Shown piece by piece: positions 20,958-32,955 of a DNA stretch of 64,000 nucleotides (within the stretch, counting starts at the first letter, position 1; the number at the start of each line of letters is the position of its first letter). Below the pieces are notes generated by a model. The model made no database searches. It was given only the letters and a program-made list of their open reading frames with translations, and was not told the origin of the DNA. The stretch covers positions 8,488,501-8,552,500 of the forward strand of contig NC_091002.1 in the NCBI RefSeq assembly GCF_041146395.1, written 5' to 3'. The position numbers and the translations under genes were made by a program. This DNA comes from Eulemur rufifrons (Eukaryota; Chordata; Mammalia; Primates; Lemuridae).

Positions 20958-22029
20958 CAGTCTGAAGAAGAGGAAAATGAGACTCAGAAAATTCAAGAAA
21001 CTTTCCCAAGATTTTACATGGGGTGCCTCCATTGTGCTTCCCTAATAGGTGTATGTGCTCAGCTTTTGACAATCAGGATATAGACAAATTGAGAGTAGAA
21101 ACTTTGATTCTTAACTGGAGAAGGAGAAAGAAACAAAAATGGAGAAGAAGAAGAGGCAAAAGACAAGTAAGGAAGAAAAGGAATGGAGTAGGAACCAACC
21201 ACATGAGATCTTCATAAACCCCTTTCTTAAAGATTTTCTCCCTTTAAAAAAACTTTTTTTCGTTATCAGATAAAAGGCAAAAGTACTTCCATTAATTTTG
21301 TAGGACATCTCATGCTAATTTATATTTTGATGTAATTTGTCAGACAAATTCTGGTAGGGAATTAAAAGCATTTCTAGAGCACGGATGTTTTATCATAACT
21401 GGATGAAATAACTGTGAAACACTCACTGGGCTCCCTTTTCCCAAAAGAACCCTAGGGCTACAAATAGGAATACAATTTGTCACAGCATTTCAGAATGTCA
21501 GCAGTTCCCCTGTAATCGTTGTAATGGCCATGCTTGTCTGGCTGAGAGCTCCCACAAACTCAGGATGACCTACAACATATGGAAAGACAATTTGTGCCCT
21601 ATGAGGGTGAGTTAGGGAACTGAGCTTACAGCAAACGCAGACAGAGCCCCAACACTCAGGGGTCCATATAGAGGACACAGTGAGCTTGTCCTGCTGACAA
21701 CTTGGAACCCTCCACAGTCATGAAGAGAACCATCGAGTGCTTCTCTGAAAGTGCACTCAAAACCTCAGAATTTGTCTCACACACTGCCAATAAGATCTAT
21801 GCAAATTGCAATGACATGTTTCACAGGCAACACCTTCTATAATGAAAAAGGTGACTTTGGGTTTATATAACTAGACACCAGCAATATCTGGCTCAGCTCA
21901 GACTGCAAACTAACTCACATAACTGAACTCCAGAGTCCTCTGGGTTTGTCTGATCCAGCATAGTGCCCTGCGATGGCAGCACTCAGGGTAGGTGCCTGGT
22001 GTGGCTGAGCAGGAAGGGTGGACTAGCAG
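20958..22029. other. Unassigned intergenic sequence
   Basis: A purine-rich stretch at 21115-21185 (gaagaagaagaggcaaaaga). Nothing else recognised. Confidence 0.35.
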
Positions 22030-22460
22030 TTTGCCAGGGCTGCTCTGACAAAGCACCACAGACTGGTGACTTAAACAACAAAACTATATTTTTTCACAGT
22101 TCTGGAGGCTAGAAGTCCAAGATCAAGGTGACAGCAGGACTAGTTTGTTCTGAGGGCTGAGGGTAGAGTCCGTTCCAGCCTCTCCTGTTGGCTTGTAGAT
22201 GGCCATGTTCCCATCTTCTCGCTGTGGCCCTTCCTGCTGTCTTCCCTCTCTGTGTGTGTCTCTGTGTCTAAATTCCCCCTTTCTATGAGGGCGGTGGTCA
22301 TATTGGTTTAGTGCCTTCCCTAATGACCTCATTTTAATTTAATTACTCCTTTAAGGACCCTGTCTCCATGTAAAGTGAAATCCTAAGGTACAGGGGATTA
22401 GGATTCATATAAGCAATTTGGTGTCGGTGCCAGGGGGGAACAGTTTAACCCATAACAGGT
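22030..22460 (+). mobile_element. Ancient LTR-type interspersed repeat
   Basis: A long match to a well-known mammalian repeat: gccagggctgctctgacaaa, ttcacagttctggaggctag, aagtccaagatcaaggtgac, cttccctctctgtgtgtgtc and ggggattaggattcatataa, ending at aacccataaca. Sense orientation. Family name not given. Confidence 0.65.
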
Positions 22461-25119
22461 GGAAAGGACTTGGGGTGCACCTATCTGCTTTAAGTCTCAG
22501 CTATGTGTCACACTGATGGTGGGACCCTGAGCAAGTAATGTAACTTATGTCCCAAGTTTTAATTTCTAAAATAATCTAAAAATTTCTATTCATCTCAAAT
22601 CAATTCAACACATGATCACTTTACAGAAAGATAATTTACCAAAAGTCCACACTTCCTTTCCCCCAAATCAGAGCATTTTGAAATTTTACTACTCTGGTTC
22701 TCTAAGCATCTTTTAGAGGTAGATACATAAATATGGCCCAACCTCTCCTAAACTTCAGATCTGTATTTCCAGCTCTTTGATGGTCATCTCCATGTAGCTG
22801 TCCACGGCTTCAATCAAATGAACTCGTCATCTCATGACAACATCATCCCTGCCAGGTGCTCAGGATGGGAGCAGCGTCACTCGGCTCCCACACTCAGTTG
22901 GCACATTCAGCCTCCAAGGTCTCTTGCGTGTTTTGGGCTCTGTCTCCTGGCCCAAGCCCCAGGCTCACTGCCGGAGTTTGCACATTCCCATTGCTCTGTG
23001 TGGAGGCATCCTGAGTCTTGGCTCCATTTCAGAAATTGTGTTGGACTTAATTAAAAAATAAAAGAAGTATAACAAACACTCGTGCACCTACAACAAAAAT
23101 CAATGCACTTAGTGTGTGCTTAATTTTATAACATATTTCTAAAGTGATGGTACCATGTTCCACTGCCACCAACAATGTGTGGGAGCTCCAGTGGCTGCTG
23201 ACCTCGCCTTAGGGGCTGTCCGTCCTTTCTGATTCCCCCTCTGCATCCAGAAATAACCATTGATAACATTTTATTGTCTATATATGTGTCAGCTTTTTAC
23301 AGCAGGATTATGCTACACAGATTATTTCCTAAACATTTTTGCTTTTAATATCATCCCCCACACAGGACAGCGTTGCAGGGTTACTTCCGTCTGCTGGACC
23401 TGGGGCAACCATCTCAAAATATGTCAAAGGAATATATTTGGGGGTAAAATATTCTGATTTCCTTCAACCGTTATCTCCATGTTTTACCCTCCCAGCATTC
23501 CCACGTCATCCTTGTCTGGCTCTGTGACGTGGTGGTGCTGTGCCCTCTGCCAGGCACACAGTTCTGTCCTTCGAGATTCCCACAAGCTGCCTTCTCCCCT
23601 CCACCTTCCCAGCCTACCTGAAGCTCTTATCCATCTCCTTCATGACAGGAAAACAGTGAGCAAGGGGCTAAGGACATCCTCCAGTTGGAGGAACCATGGG
23701 GCAGCTAACAGGACAGGGAAGTCAGATGGGGGCAGTCTGGGGGAAAGGAGATTTCACACCCCAGGTTGGGTAGACCCCATGTCCTTCTTGCTTTGAGGCT
23801 GTGCAGCCATTCCCACAGGGTGGGGTAGGGGCAGAACACAGAAGGAACACAGAGTTCTTGATTGATCCTTTGCCCTTGCTTTTGCAGTCCCTGTTCTTTC
23901 TGGGGGTCTCACTTCATTGCCGTGTGCAGATTGTGCCTCTACATCTTAAAGTGAAACCCTGAAGAGCATATGGCTAAATCTTCAAAGCACAGTGAGGCCG
24001 AGCGAGACCTTAGGTCCATTTCTCAGGATTGAGGGGGCTGCGGAATGGCTCTCAGAGGGATTGGAGCTTTGTATTCAGAGGAGAAATCTCTCAAACATCT
24101 GAGTCTCTCAGGCGTGCAGAGAGCAGGCAGTGGCGGGATGACCCGGAGTCCTGTGCCTCCTTGTGCAGCACTGCATGTTTGCGGCTGCAGTGGCTGACCT
24201 CCTACCTCACCTGGGCCAGCAGCAGGCCAGGCAGGCTTGGGCCAGGAAAGACGACACTACAAAGAGCTACCAGGAAGCCAAACAATCTCCCAAGCCCAAA
24301 GGATGGCCACGGTCCCCTGGATGTCTGATTACTTGACCCTCTCTGATCCATTCCCCTCAAAGCTCAGAATGCTGCCTCCTAAGTATGGCTTTAAATATTT
24401 TGCGTCTCTGCTTACAGTTTCTGTAAGGCTACCACCCACGGCCTCACCAGTGTGGCTCACAGGCCCTGAAGTGCCCCTTCCAGCGTATTTCCTGAAGTGT
24501 GACTCCCCACCAGGGAGGCTCTGCAGTCTCCGCCATACTGTGCCCTGCCAGCCTCCTCCTTGTCCTTGGATCTCTTCTTCACTCATGCCCTAGTCTATAA
24601 TTGTAGCACAGGTTGGATCACCTACAGGTAGCCCTCCTCCTTCCCACCACCATCCTCCCAGGCTGGGGCAGCTGCCCCCTTGGCGGTCCCTGGAATCGCA
24701 GCTGCCCACCCCCTGGCGATTGTTGCTGTCTGTGTGCAGACCCCCGGCACCCAGCACTGTGCCTGGTACAGGCCATGAGCTGACCACACAGGGAATAGTA
24801 AGATTTGTGTGCAGTGTTTATTTTGTATTATTACTACTTTATTTTAATTCTATAATATATTTTAATGTTAAGCACCACAAGTATTTTTCAATATTTTCTT
24901 AACGATTTCTGTTTATTCTTCTAAATGATTTTAGTGTCATAAAAATGATTAAAAAGTATTTTGAATGAAACACACATAAATCTATAGATTCATTTGAAAC
25001 AAATTAGCACCTTATCTTATTTGTTCTTTCCATACACAAAAATTGTATTGTTCTAGTTATATAGTTCATTTCTCTCTTTGCTCTGTAAATTCTTATTCTT
25101 CATAAAGAAATTTCTGGTG
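22461..25119. other. Mostly unassigned; one LTR-like block
   Basis: Bases 23395-23470 (catctcaaaatatgtcaaag, then gggggtaaaatattctgatt) match the block at 51520-51580, so both are copies of one interspersed repeat, probably an LTR. A weak MIR-like core is near 22500-22560. No gene seen. Confidence 0.4.
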
Positions 25120-25129
25120 TTTTTTAAAA

Positions 25130-25620
25130 AAATGTTTTGCTATGGCAAAATATAGATAACATGAAATTTGCCGTTGTAAATGTCCAGTCCTGTGACATTA
25201 AGTACATTACATTGCTGCACAACCATCACCATTCTTCAACTGTAGAACTCTGCATCATCTCAACTGAACTCTGTACCCACTAAACACTAACTCCCCACCC
25301 CCCAGCCCCAAGCCCTAGTCACCGCCATTCTACTTTCTGCCTCTATGAATTTGGCTACGGTAGGTACCTCACGTAAGTGGAATCACACAATATTTGTCCT
25401 TTTCTTGTCTGGCTTATTTCACTGAGCATATTGTTCTCAAGTTTCATCCATGTTCTAGCATGTGTCACAATTTCCTTCCTTTTGAATGCTAAATAATATT
25501 TTATTATATGGATGTACCTCATTTTGATGATCCATTTGTTTATTGATGGACACTTGAATTGCTTCCACCTCTTTGCTATTGTGAATAAGGTTGTTATGAA
25601 CATAATTGCACAAAGCACTT
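25130..25620 (-). mobile_element. Ancient L1 3' end, antisense
   Basis: Classic antisense blocks: gtacattacattgctgcaca, accatcaccattcttcaac, tggaatcacacaatatttgt, gatccatttgtttattgatg and ggacacttgaattgcttcca. Unlike the younger lemur L1 ends elsewhere in the window. Confidence 0.8.
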
Positions 25621-26144
25621 ATCTTTTTAAAAATGTTGCTGTGTCTTTTCTTGCTGCTAGAAGTAGGATTTTTGTCTTTATAAATTTTAATTAGTTTTGG
25701 CTAGTATGTAGGAAATCTATTGATGTTTGGATTTTTCCCATGGATTCAGTCATGTTGCCAAACACCTATATTGAGTCTCGAAATATTTAAGTTGAGTCTT
25801 CTGAGCTTTCTAGACATATGAGAAAATCTTCTATAAACACAGACAATCTTGTCGTTTTCTTTCTCACACTTTTAACTGACTCAGTTATACACTTGTTCAC
25901 ACTTGCAGAAGGTCATGTTTTATGTGTCTGCTTATTCCCAGGACTTAGCATCACACAAGGCACCTGAGAGTGGGTTAACAAGCACGTGCTGGGTAACTCT
26001 TTGTGCCTCACACTGGGGCGTGTGAGGCACTTCCTGGTGTCAGCAAGTTTATTGCCTTTTTGGTGTGCGTATTAGGATAGCCAACAATTATATAACAGCT
26101 TACAGCCCTCAAAGTCTCCTTTCAAAAACACTCTTTCATTTGTT

Positions 26145-27105
26145 TCTTAAGTGACCGTGTGCAGTAATAGTGATGATTCTTCCCATTATACAGATGAGGT
26201 AGCTGATCCTAACATTTTATATTTGCACCAGCAATGCATGAGTGACCGTTTCTACGCATCTTTGTCAGGACTTGGTATTGACATTATTTTTTATTTTAGT
26301 TGTTCTGATAAGTATGTAGTGATACCTCATTGCGGTTTTAATTGGCATTTTCCTACAGTTAAGGTGGTTGAGCATCTTTTCTTACACTTCTTTGACATCT
26401 GCATATCCACTTCTGTGAAACGTCTTTTCATGTCTTGTCCCTATTTTCTAATTTGTAATTGTTGTTTCTAATTTTCATAATTGTTGAGATTGAGAGTTCT
26501 TTATACATATTCTAGATACTAGTCCTTTGCAGGATATGTGGTTTGTTTGTCTTTTTCATCCTCTTATCAGGGTCATTCAAAAAACAAATATTTTTAATTT
26601 TTATGTAGTCAATTTTAATTTTATTTTGTAATTTTTAAAAATTAAAAAATTTTAAATTTACTTATTTTTCATTTTACAGATCTTTTTTATGTCATATTTT
26701 AAAAGTCTTTGATTTTCTCTGAATCCTAAAGATACATTTTTGTGGTTTCTATTTCCTAAAAGCTTTATTTATAGTTTTGTTTGTTGGTTAAGTCTGTGAT
26801 CCATTTTGAGTTAATATTTTTTTAAGGTGTGAGGTGTAAATCAGGGTCTCTTTTTTCTTTCTTTTGTTCCTCTGTATGTCCAATTCCAGCATCATTTGTT
26901 GAAAAGGCTATTCTTTTATTGAATTGCTTTTGCACCTTTGTCAATAATCTGCTGGGCTTATTAGTATTGTCTCTTTCTGGGTTCTCTATCACGTTCCATT
27001 AATCTATGAGTCTGTTCCCCAGCCAATGCCACATAATCCTGGATACCTTAGCTATATAGTAGGTTTTAGTATTGGGTAGAATGATTCATCCCACTTCACT
27101 ATTCT
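26145..27105 (-). mobile_element. Old L1, antisense, split by a younger L1
   Basis: tgatacctcattgcggtttt, ggatatgtggtttgtttgtc, tcatttgttgaaaaggctat and attgggtagaatgattcatc are antisense ORF2 markers. It breaks at the duplicated target (27091-27105) and resumes at 29982. Confidence 0.8.
27091..27105 (+). repeat. Left target-site duplication, 27.1-30.0 kb L1
   Basis: CCACTTCACTATTCT, repeated exactly at 29982-29996. It brackets the minus-strand L1 and its inverted piece as one insertion into the older L1. Confidence 0.9.
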
Positions 27106-29283
27106 CTTTATTTCAGCATATTATGGGGGTACAAAAGATTAGGTTACATATATTTCCCTTGCCCGCCCCCACCCAAGTCAGAGCTTCAAGGGTGTCTATC
27201 CCCCAGACGGTGAGCATCGCACTCATTATGTATGTATACACTCATCCCCTCCCCACCTCATCTGTCTGACACCCAATTAATGTTATTCCTATATGTGCTC
27301 TTAGGTGTTGATCAGTGAAACCAGTTTGATGGTGAGTACATGCAGTGCTTATTTTTCCATTTTTGGGATACTTCACTTAGTAGAATGGGTTCCAGCTCTA
27401 TCCAGGAAAATACAAGAGGTGCTATATCACCATTGTTTCTTATAGCTGAGTAGTACTCCATGGTATACATATACCACATTTTATTAATCCACTCATATAT
27501 TGATGGGCACTTGGGTTGTTTCCACATCTTTGCAATTGTGAATTGTGCTGCTATAAACATTCAAGTGCAGATGTCCTTTTTATAGAATGTCTTTTGTTCT
27601 TTTGGGTAGATGCCCAGTAATGGGATTGCTGGATCAAATGGTAGGTCTGCTTGTATCTCTTTAAGGTATCTCCATATTGCTTTCCACAGAGGTTGCACTA
27701 ATTTGCAGTCCCACCAGCAGTATATGAGTGTTCCTATCTCTTCACATCCACACCAACATTTACTGTTTGGGGACTTTTTGATAAAGGCCATTCTCACTGG
27801 AGATAAGTGATATCTCATTGTAGTTTTGATTTGCATTTGCCTGATAATTAGACATGTTGGGCATTTTTTTCATGTTTGTTGGCCATTGTTCTGTCTTCTT
27901 TTGAAAAGTTTCTGTTCATGTCCTTTGCCCACTTTTTTTTTTTCTTTTTTGAGACAGAGTCTTACTCTGTTGCCCAGGCTAGAGTGCCGTGGCGTCAGCC
28001 TAGCTTACAGCAACCTCAAACTCCTGGGCTCAAGCAATACTACTGTCTCAGCCTCCTGAGTAGCAGGGACCACAAGCATGCGCCACCATGCCAGGCTAAT
28101 TTTTTCTATGTATCTTTTAGTTGCCCAGCTAATTTCTTTCTATTTTTTTAGTAGAGATGGGGTCTCACTCTTGCTCAGGCTGGTCTCAAACTCCTGAGCT
28201 CAAACGATCCGCCTGCCTTGGCCTCCCAAGTGCTAGGATTATAGGCGTGAGTCACAGCACCCAGCCTTGCTCACTTTTTGATAGGGTTGTTTGATTTTTT
28301 CTTGCTGATTTTCCTGAATTCTAAATAGATTCTAGTTATCAGTCCTTTATCGGATGTGTAGCATTCGAAATTTTTTCCCATTCTGTAGGTTGTTTGCTCT
28401 CATGACAGTTTCTTTGGCTGTGCAGAAGGTTTTTAATTTGATCAGGTCCCATTTATTTATTTTTGTTGTTGCTGTGATTGCCTTTGGGGTCTTCTTCATA
28501 AATTCTTTGCCTAAGCCAAAGTCTGTAAGAGTTTTTCCCACATTTTCTTCTAGAATTCTAATAGTTTCACTCCTATGGTTTAAGTCTGTTACCCACTGTG
28601 ATTTGATTTTTGTGAGAGGTGAAAGCTGTGGGTCCTATTTTAGTCTTCTTCATGTGGCTATCCAGTTTCCTCAGCACCATTTATTGAATAAGGATTCTTT
28701 TCACCAGTGTATGTTTTTGTCTGCTTTGTCAAAGATTAGATGGCTATACGAGGATGGTTTTGTATGTGGGTTCTCAGTTCTGTTCCACTGGTCAATGGCC
28801 CTGTTTTTGTGCCAATACCAAGCTCATTTAATAACTATAGACTTGTAGTATAGTTTGAAGTCTGATAAATTAATACCTCCCATTTTGTTCTTATTGCTTA
28901 AAATTGCTTTTGGTAAACGGGGTCTTCTCTGGTTCCATACGAAGCATAAAATTATTTTTTCTAAATCTGTGAAAAGTGATGTTGGTATTTTAAAGGGATT
29001 GCATTGAATCTGTAGATCACTTTGGGTAGTATAGACATTTTAACAATGTTGATTCTGCTGACCCAAGAGCATGGTATGGATTTCCACCTGTTTACATCCT
29101 CTGCTATTTCCTTCCTCAGTGTTTCATAGTTCCCCCTGTAGAGGTCTTTTACCTCCTTAGTTAAATATATACCTAGGTACTTTATTTTCTTTGTTGCTAT
29201 TGTGAAGGGTATTGAGTCTTTGATTTGGTTCTCAGTTTGACTGTTATTGGCGTATATGAATGCCTCTGATTTGTGTGTATTGA
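27106..29283 (-). mobile_element. Minus-strand L1, 3' segment of a twin-primed insertion
   Basis: The left end is the antisense lemur L1 3' end (ctttatttcagcatattatg), then the 3' UTR and ORF2 backwards into the RT region, ending at gatttgtgtgtattga. An Alu (27936-28266) is inserted in it. At 29283 it meets its own 5' neighbour segment in inverted orientation. Confidence 0.9.
27936..28266 (-). mobile_element. Alu (strepsirrhine type) inside L1
   Basis: Full dimeric Alu in antisense: tail T's, gagacagagtcttactctgt, tggcgtcagcctagcttaca, a long linker with two ctaatttt blocks, and ggcgtgagtcacagcaccca. Target-site duplication ttgcccactttt (27925-27936) versus ttgctcactttt (28267-28278), one mismatch. 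The right-arm sequence is lemur/galago-like. Confidence 0.9.
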
Positions 29284-29981
29284 GAAGGATGGAATCCTCT
29301 CCAACACACTTTATGAAGCCAACATAACACTGATACCCAAACCAGGAAAGGACGTAACAAAAAAAGAAAACTACAGACCAATATCCCTTATGAATATAGA
29401 TGTAAGAATTCTCAACAAAATCCTAGCAAACCAAATCCAGGTGCTTATCAAGAAAATAATCCATCACAACCAAGTGGGCTTCATCCTAAAGATACAGGGA
29501 TGGTTCAACATAAGGAAATCTATAAATGTAATTCACCACATAAATAAAAGCAAAAACAAAGACCATATGATCCTCTCAATAGATGCAGAAAAAACATTCA
29601 ACAAAATTCAACACTCATTTATGATAAGGCCACTTAACAAAATAGGCATAGACAGGGCCTACAGAAAAATGATACAAGCCATATATGACAAACCCGTAGC
29701 AAACATCATACTGAATGGGGAAAAAATGAAAGCATTCCCACTTAGAACTGGAACCAGACTAGGTTGCCCACTATCTTCACTTCTATTCAACATAGTGCTG
29801 AAAGTCCTTGCAAGAGCAATCAGGCAAGAGAGCAGAATTAAGGGTGTCCAAATGGGGGCAGAAGAGATCAAAATCTCACTCTTTGCTGATGATATGATAT
29901 TGTATCTAGAAAACCCCAAGGATTAAACCAAGAGACTCCTGGAATTGATAAATGAATTCAGTAAAGTCTCAGGATACAAAA
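29284..29981 (+). mobile_element. Inverted 5' segment of the same L1 (RT domain)
   Basis: Encodes on + the RT core: [82 protein letters not shown] and [14 protein letters not shown], with the catalytic FADD intact. It ends at ggatacaaaa, exactly where the minus segment starts in L1 order (tcaatacacacaaatcagag). One open frame covers 29273-29926. Confidence 0.9.
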
Positions 29982-29996
29982 CCACTTCACTATTCT
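29982..29996 (+). repeat. Right target-site duplication, 27.1-30.0 kb L1
   Basis: CCACTTCACTATTCT, an exact match of 27091-27105. Confidence 0.9.
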
Positions 29997-30079
29997 TTGT
30001 CAACGTTGTTTTAATTATTCTAGAGCCTTTGCCATTCCATATATATTTTAGAATAATCTTATCCATGTCTACAAAAAAG
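29982..30079 (-). mobile_element. Old L1, antisense, right-hand remainder
   Basis: ttgttttaattattctagag and ttagaataatcttatccatg continue the old L1 cut at 27105. At about 30080-30090 it meets old L1 in the opposite orientation. Confidence 0.8.
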
Positions 30080-30089
30080 TTATTGAACT

Positions 30090-30163
30090 CAGAATAGCCA
30101 AAATAATCTTCAAAAAAGAAGAGCGAAATTGGAGGGCTCACACGTCTTAATTTAAAGACTTAT
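30090..30163 (+). mobile_element. Old L1, sense, left piece
   Basis: cagaatagccaaaataatct and gaagagcgaaattggagggc match L1 ORF2. Interrupted at the target aaagacttat by a younger L1, it resumes at 31457. Confidence 0.75.
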
Positions 30164-31446
30164 CACGGTGGTTAACAGACTTAAACCTTAGGTCAGAAAC
30201 TATTAGAATTCTAGAAGAAAACGTAGGTAAGACTCTTACAGACATTGGCCTAGGCAAAGAATTTATGAGGAAGACCCCTAAGGCAATCACAGCAGCAACA
30301 AAAATAAATAAATGGGACCTGATCAAATTAAAAAGCTTCTGCACAGCCAAAGAAACAGTCACAAGAGTAAATAGACAACCTACAGAATGGGAAAAAATTT
30401 TCGCATACTACACATCAGATAAAGGACTGATAACAAGAATCTATTTAGAACTCAGGAAAATCAGTAAGAAAAAATCGAACAACCCTATCAAAAAGTGGGC
30501 AAAGGACATGAATAGAAATTTTTCAAAAGAAGATATAAAAATGGCTAACAAACATATGAAAAAGTGTTCAACATCTCTAATCATCAGGGAAATGCAAATC
30601 AAAACCACAATGAGATATCACTTAACTCCAGTGAGAACGGCCTTTATCAAAAAGTCCCAAAACTATACATGTTGGCGTGGGTGTGGAGAGACAGGTACTC
30701 TCATACACTGCTGGTGGGACTGTAAACTAGTGCAGCCCCTGTGGAAAGCAATGTGGAGATACCTTAAACAGATTCAAGTAGACCTACCATTCGATCCAGC
30801 AATCCCATTACTAGGCATCTACCCAGAAGAACAAAAGTCATTCTATAAAAAAGACACCTGCACCCGAATGTTTATAGCAGCACAATTCACAATCGCAAAG
30901 ATATGGAAACAACCCAAATGCCCATCGATTCATGAATGTATTAGCAAAATGTGGTATATGTATACCATGGAATATTACTCAGCTATTAGAAATGATGGCG
31001 ATATGGCATCTCTTTGGTTCTCCTGGAGTGAGCTGGAACCCATTCTATTAAGTGAAGTATCCCAAGAATGGAAAAACAAGCACCACATGTACTCACCAGC
31101 AAACTGGTTTCCCTGAGAGCACATTTGGGATTCACACCAATTGGGTATTGGATAGAGGTCGGGGCTGGGTGGAAGGGATGGGTGTATACCTACTTGATGA
31201 GTGCGATGCGCACTGCCTGGGGAATGGACACGTTTGAAGTTCTCTCTGGGGGGGATGGGGTGGGGGGAGGGGAGGAGTGCACACCTACATGATGAGAGTG
31301 ATGTGCACTGTCTAGGAAATGGACACAACTAAAGCTCAGACTCGGGGGGATGGGGAGGCATGGGCAATGTATATAGCCTGATCTTTTGTACCCCCTTGAT
31401 GAGCTGAAAAACAAACAAACAAAAAAAAAAGAAAAAAAAAAAAAAA
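30164..31446 (+). mobile_element. Young 5'-truncated L1 (end of ORF2, 3' UTR, poly(A))
   Basis: Target-site duplication AAAGACTTAT at 30154-30163 and 31447-31456. An uninterrupted 283-codon frame (30265-31116) encodes the C-terminal part of ORF2p up to its natural stop. It includes [20 protein letters not shown], the Cys-rich [14 protein letters not shown] block and [13 protein letters not shown]. Then come a G-rich 3' UTR with an internal tandem duplication (31174-31360) and an A-rich tail (about 31415-31449). Lacks ORF1, EN and most of RT, so it cannot move by itself. Confidence 0.93.
31174..31360 (+). repeat. 95-bp tandem duplication in L1 3' UTR, G-rich
   Basis: gatgagtgcgatgcgcactg at 31196 recurs as gatgagagtgatgtgcactg at 31291. 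Each copy is followed by atggacac and a run such as tggggggatggggtgggggg. The L1 copy at 10270-10430 has only one unit. Confidence 0.75.
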
Positions 31447-31456
31447 AAAGACTTAT

Positions 31457-31960
31457 ACAAAACTACAGAACCAAGACAATGTGGTACTGGAAGAAGAGAA
31501 AACAATAGAATTGATTCCAGAAATAAATCCTTATATTTAAGGTCAATTGTTTTCTGGTAAGGGCGATAAAAAATTCAAATAGGAAAGAAAAGTCTCTTCA
31601 ACAAATGTGGCCAGAACAACTGAATCAATGCTCACAAAATAACAATGTTGGGCTTCTTCCATACACCATGCACACAAAGTAAATCAAAATATATCATAAA
31701 TGCAAATGTGAGAGCTAAAACTATGAAATTCTTAGAAGAAAACATAGGAGTAAATCTTTGTGACCCCAGGTTAGGCAAAGTTGACAAAAGGAAAAATAAA
31801 TATATTGTACTTAATTAAATTATTTTTGTGCTGCAAATAAAACCAACAAAAAAGTGAAAAGACATTCCCAAGGATGAAAGAAAGGGACTGTATCCAGAAT
31901 ATGTGAACAACTCTTACACAGCAATCATAAAAATGGAAATAACCCAATTTATACATTGTT
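31457..31960 (+). mobile_element. Old L1, sense, right piece
   Basis: caaaactacagaaccaagac, aatgtggtactggaagaaga, gtctcttcaacaaatgtggc and ctatgaaattcttagaagaa continue the old L1 ORF2. It covers the same L1 region as the minus-strand copy on the other side (26145-27105). Confidence 0.8.
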
Positions 31961-32345
31961 ATTCAATTTGCTAGCATTTGTGTAGGGGTTGTCTAAGTTC
32001 ATGAAAGATATTAGTCTGTGGTTTTCTTTCCATGTACCATGTTTGTCTGGGTTTGGTCTCACTAAATGAGTAGAGAAGTATAATATTTCCTCCTCTTCTA
32101 TGCTCTGGAAGAGACTGTAAAAGTAGTGTTATTCTTCTTAAAAGGTTTGGTAGAATTTTCGAGTGAAACAATCTGGAGATTTTTCATAAGATTTTAAGTT
32201 ATGAATTAAGTTCCTTTAATAATACAGGACTATTCAGGTTATCTATTTCATTTTGGTTAAGTTTTTGTAGTTTGTGAGTTTTAAGTAATTCATCCATTTT
32301 TTTCTAAGTTGTCAAATATTTGAGCTTAAACTCATTCACAGAATT
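31961..32345 (-). mobile_element. Old L1, antisense
   Basis: agatattagtctgtggtttt, ttggtagaatttt and ttttggttaagtttttgtag are antisense ORF2 blocks. It resumes at about 32531 after a short L1 3' end. Confidence 0.75.
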
Positions 32346-32530
32346 ATTATCCCTTTATTATTTTAAATTATTTTTATTTCAAAATATTAAAGGGGTACAA
32401 ATGTTTTTGTTACATGGATTGCTTTCATAATGCTGGAGTCACAGCTATAAGTGTGCCTATCACCCAAATAGTGTTCACTGTATGCATTTGGTAGGTTTTT
32501 GCCCCTCCCCTACTGCCCCCTCCTGCCTGC
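32346..32530 (-). mobile_element. Very short L1 3' end inserted in the older L1
   Basis: atttcaaaatattaaagggg, tacaaatgtttttgttacat and tcacccaaatagtgttcact match the antisense end of the L1 at 56600. It is only about 180 bp and probably ttttaa is duplicated at its edges. Confidence 0.75.
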
Positions 32531-32955
32531 TTTTAATGGATGCAGGTCTGTAGTGATATCTCTTGTTTCATTCCTGATGTTGGTGATTTGTGTCTTCTGT
32601 CTTTTTACTCTTGTCAGTCCTACTATTAATGGCAGTTTACCAAGTTTATTGATATTGATATTGGTTATCTTTATTGTTTTCTTCTTTTTAGTTTTACAGA
32701 TTTTCACTCTTGCCTTTAGTATTTCCTTTCTTCTGTTTGCTTTTGGATAAATTTTGATTTTTTTCCTAGTTTCTTCAGGTGAGAACTTATATTATTGATT
32801 TAAAATCTTCTTCTCTAACATGAAATTTTAGTACTATAAATTTTGCTCTCAGCACTGCTTTAACTGTATCTCATATATTTTGATATGCTGTATTTTTATT
32901 CCGTTCTCTATAGTTTTAATTTATTTTAAAATTTCACAAAGCAGGTGAAAAAAGA
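32531..32955 (-). mobile_element. Old L1, antisense, continuation
   Basis: ctgtagtgatatctcttgtt, tcattcctgatgttggtgat and ttgtgtcttctgtcttttta continue the old L1 from 32345. Confidence 0.75.

Noticed and set aside
29273..29926. 217-codon RT frame as an independent reverse transcriptase gene
   Set aside because: It is the inverted piece of an L1 bracketed by a target-site duplication.
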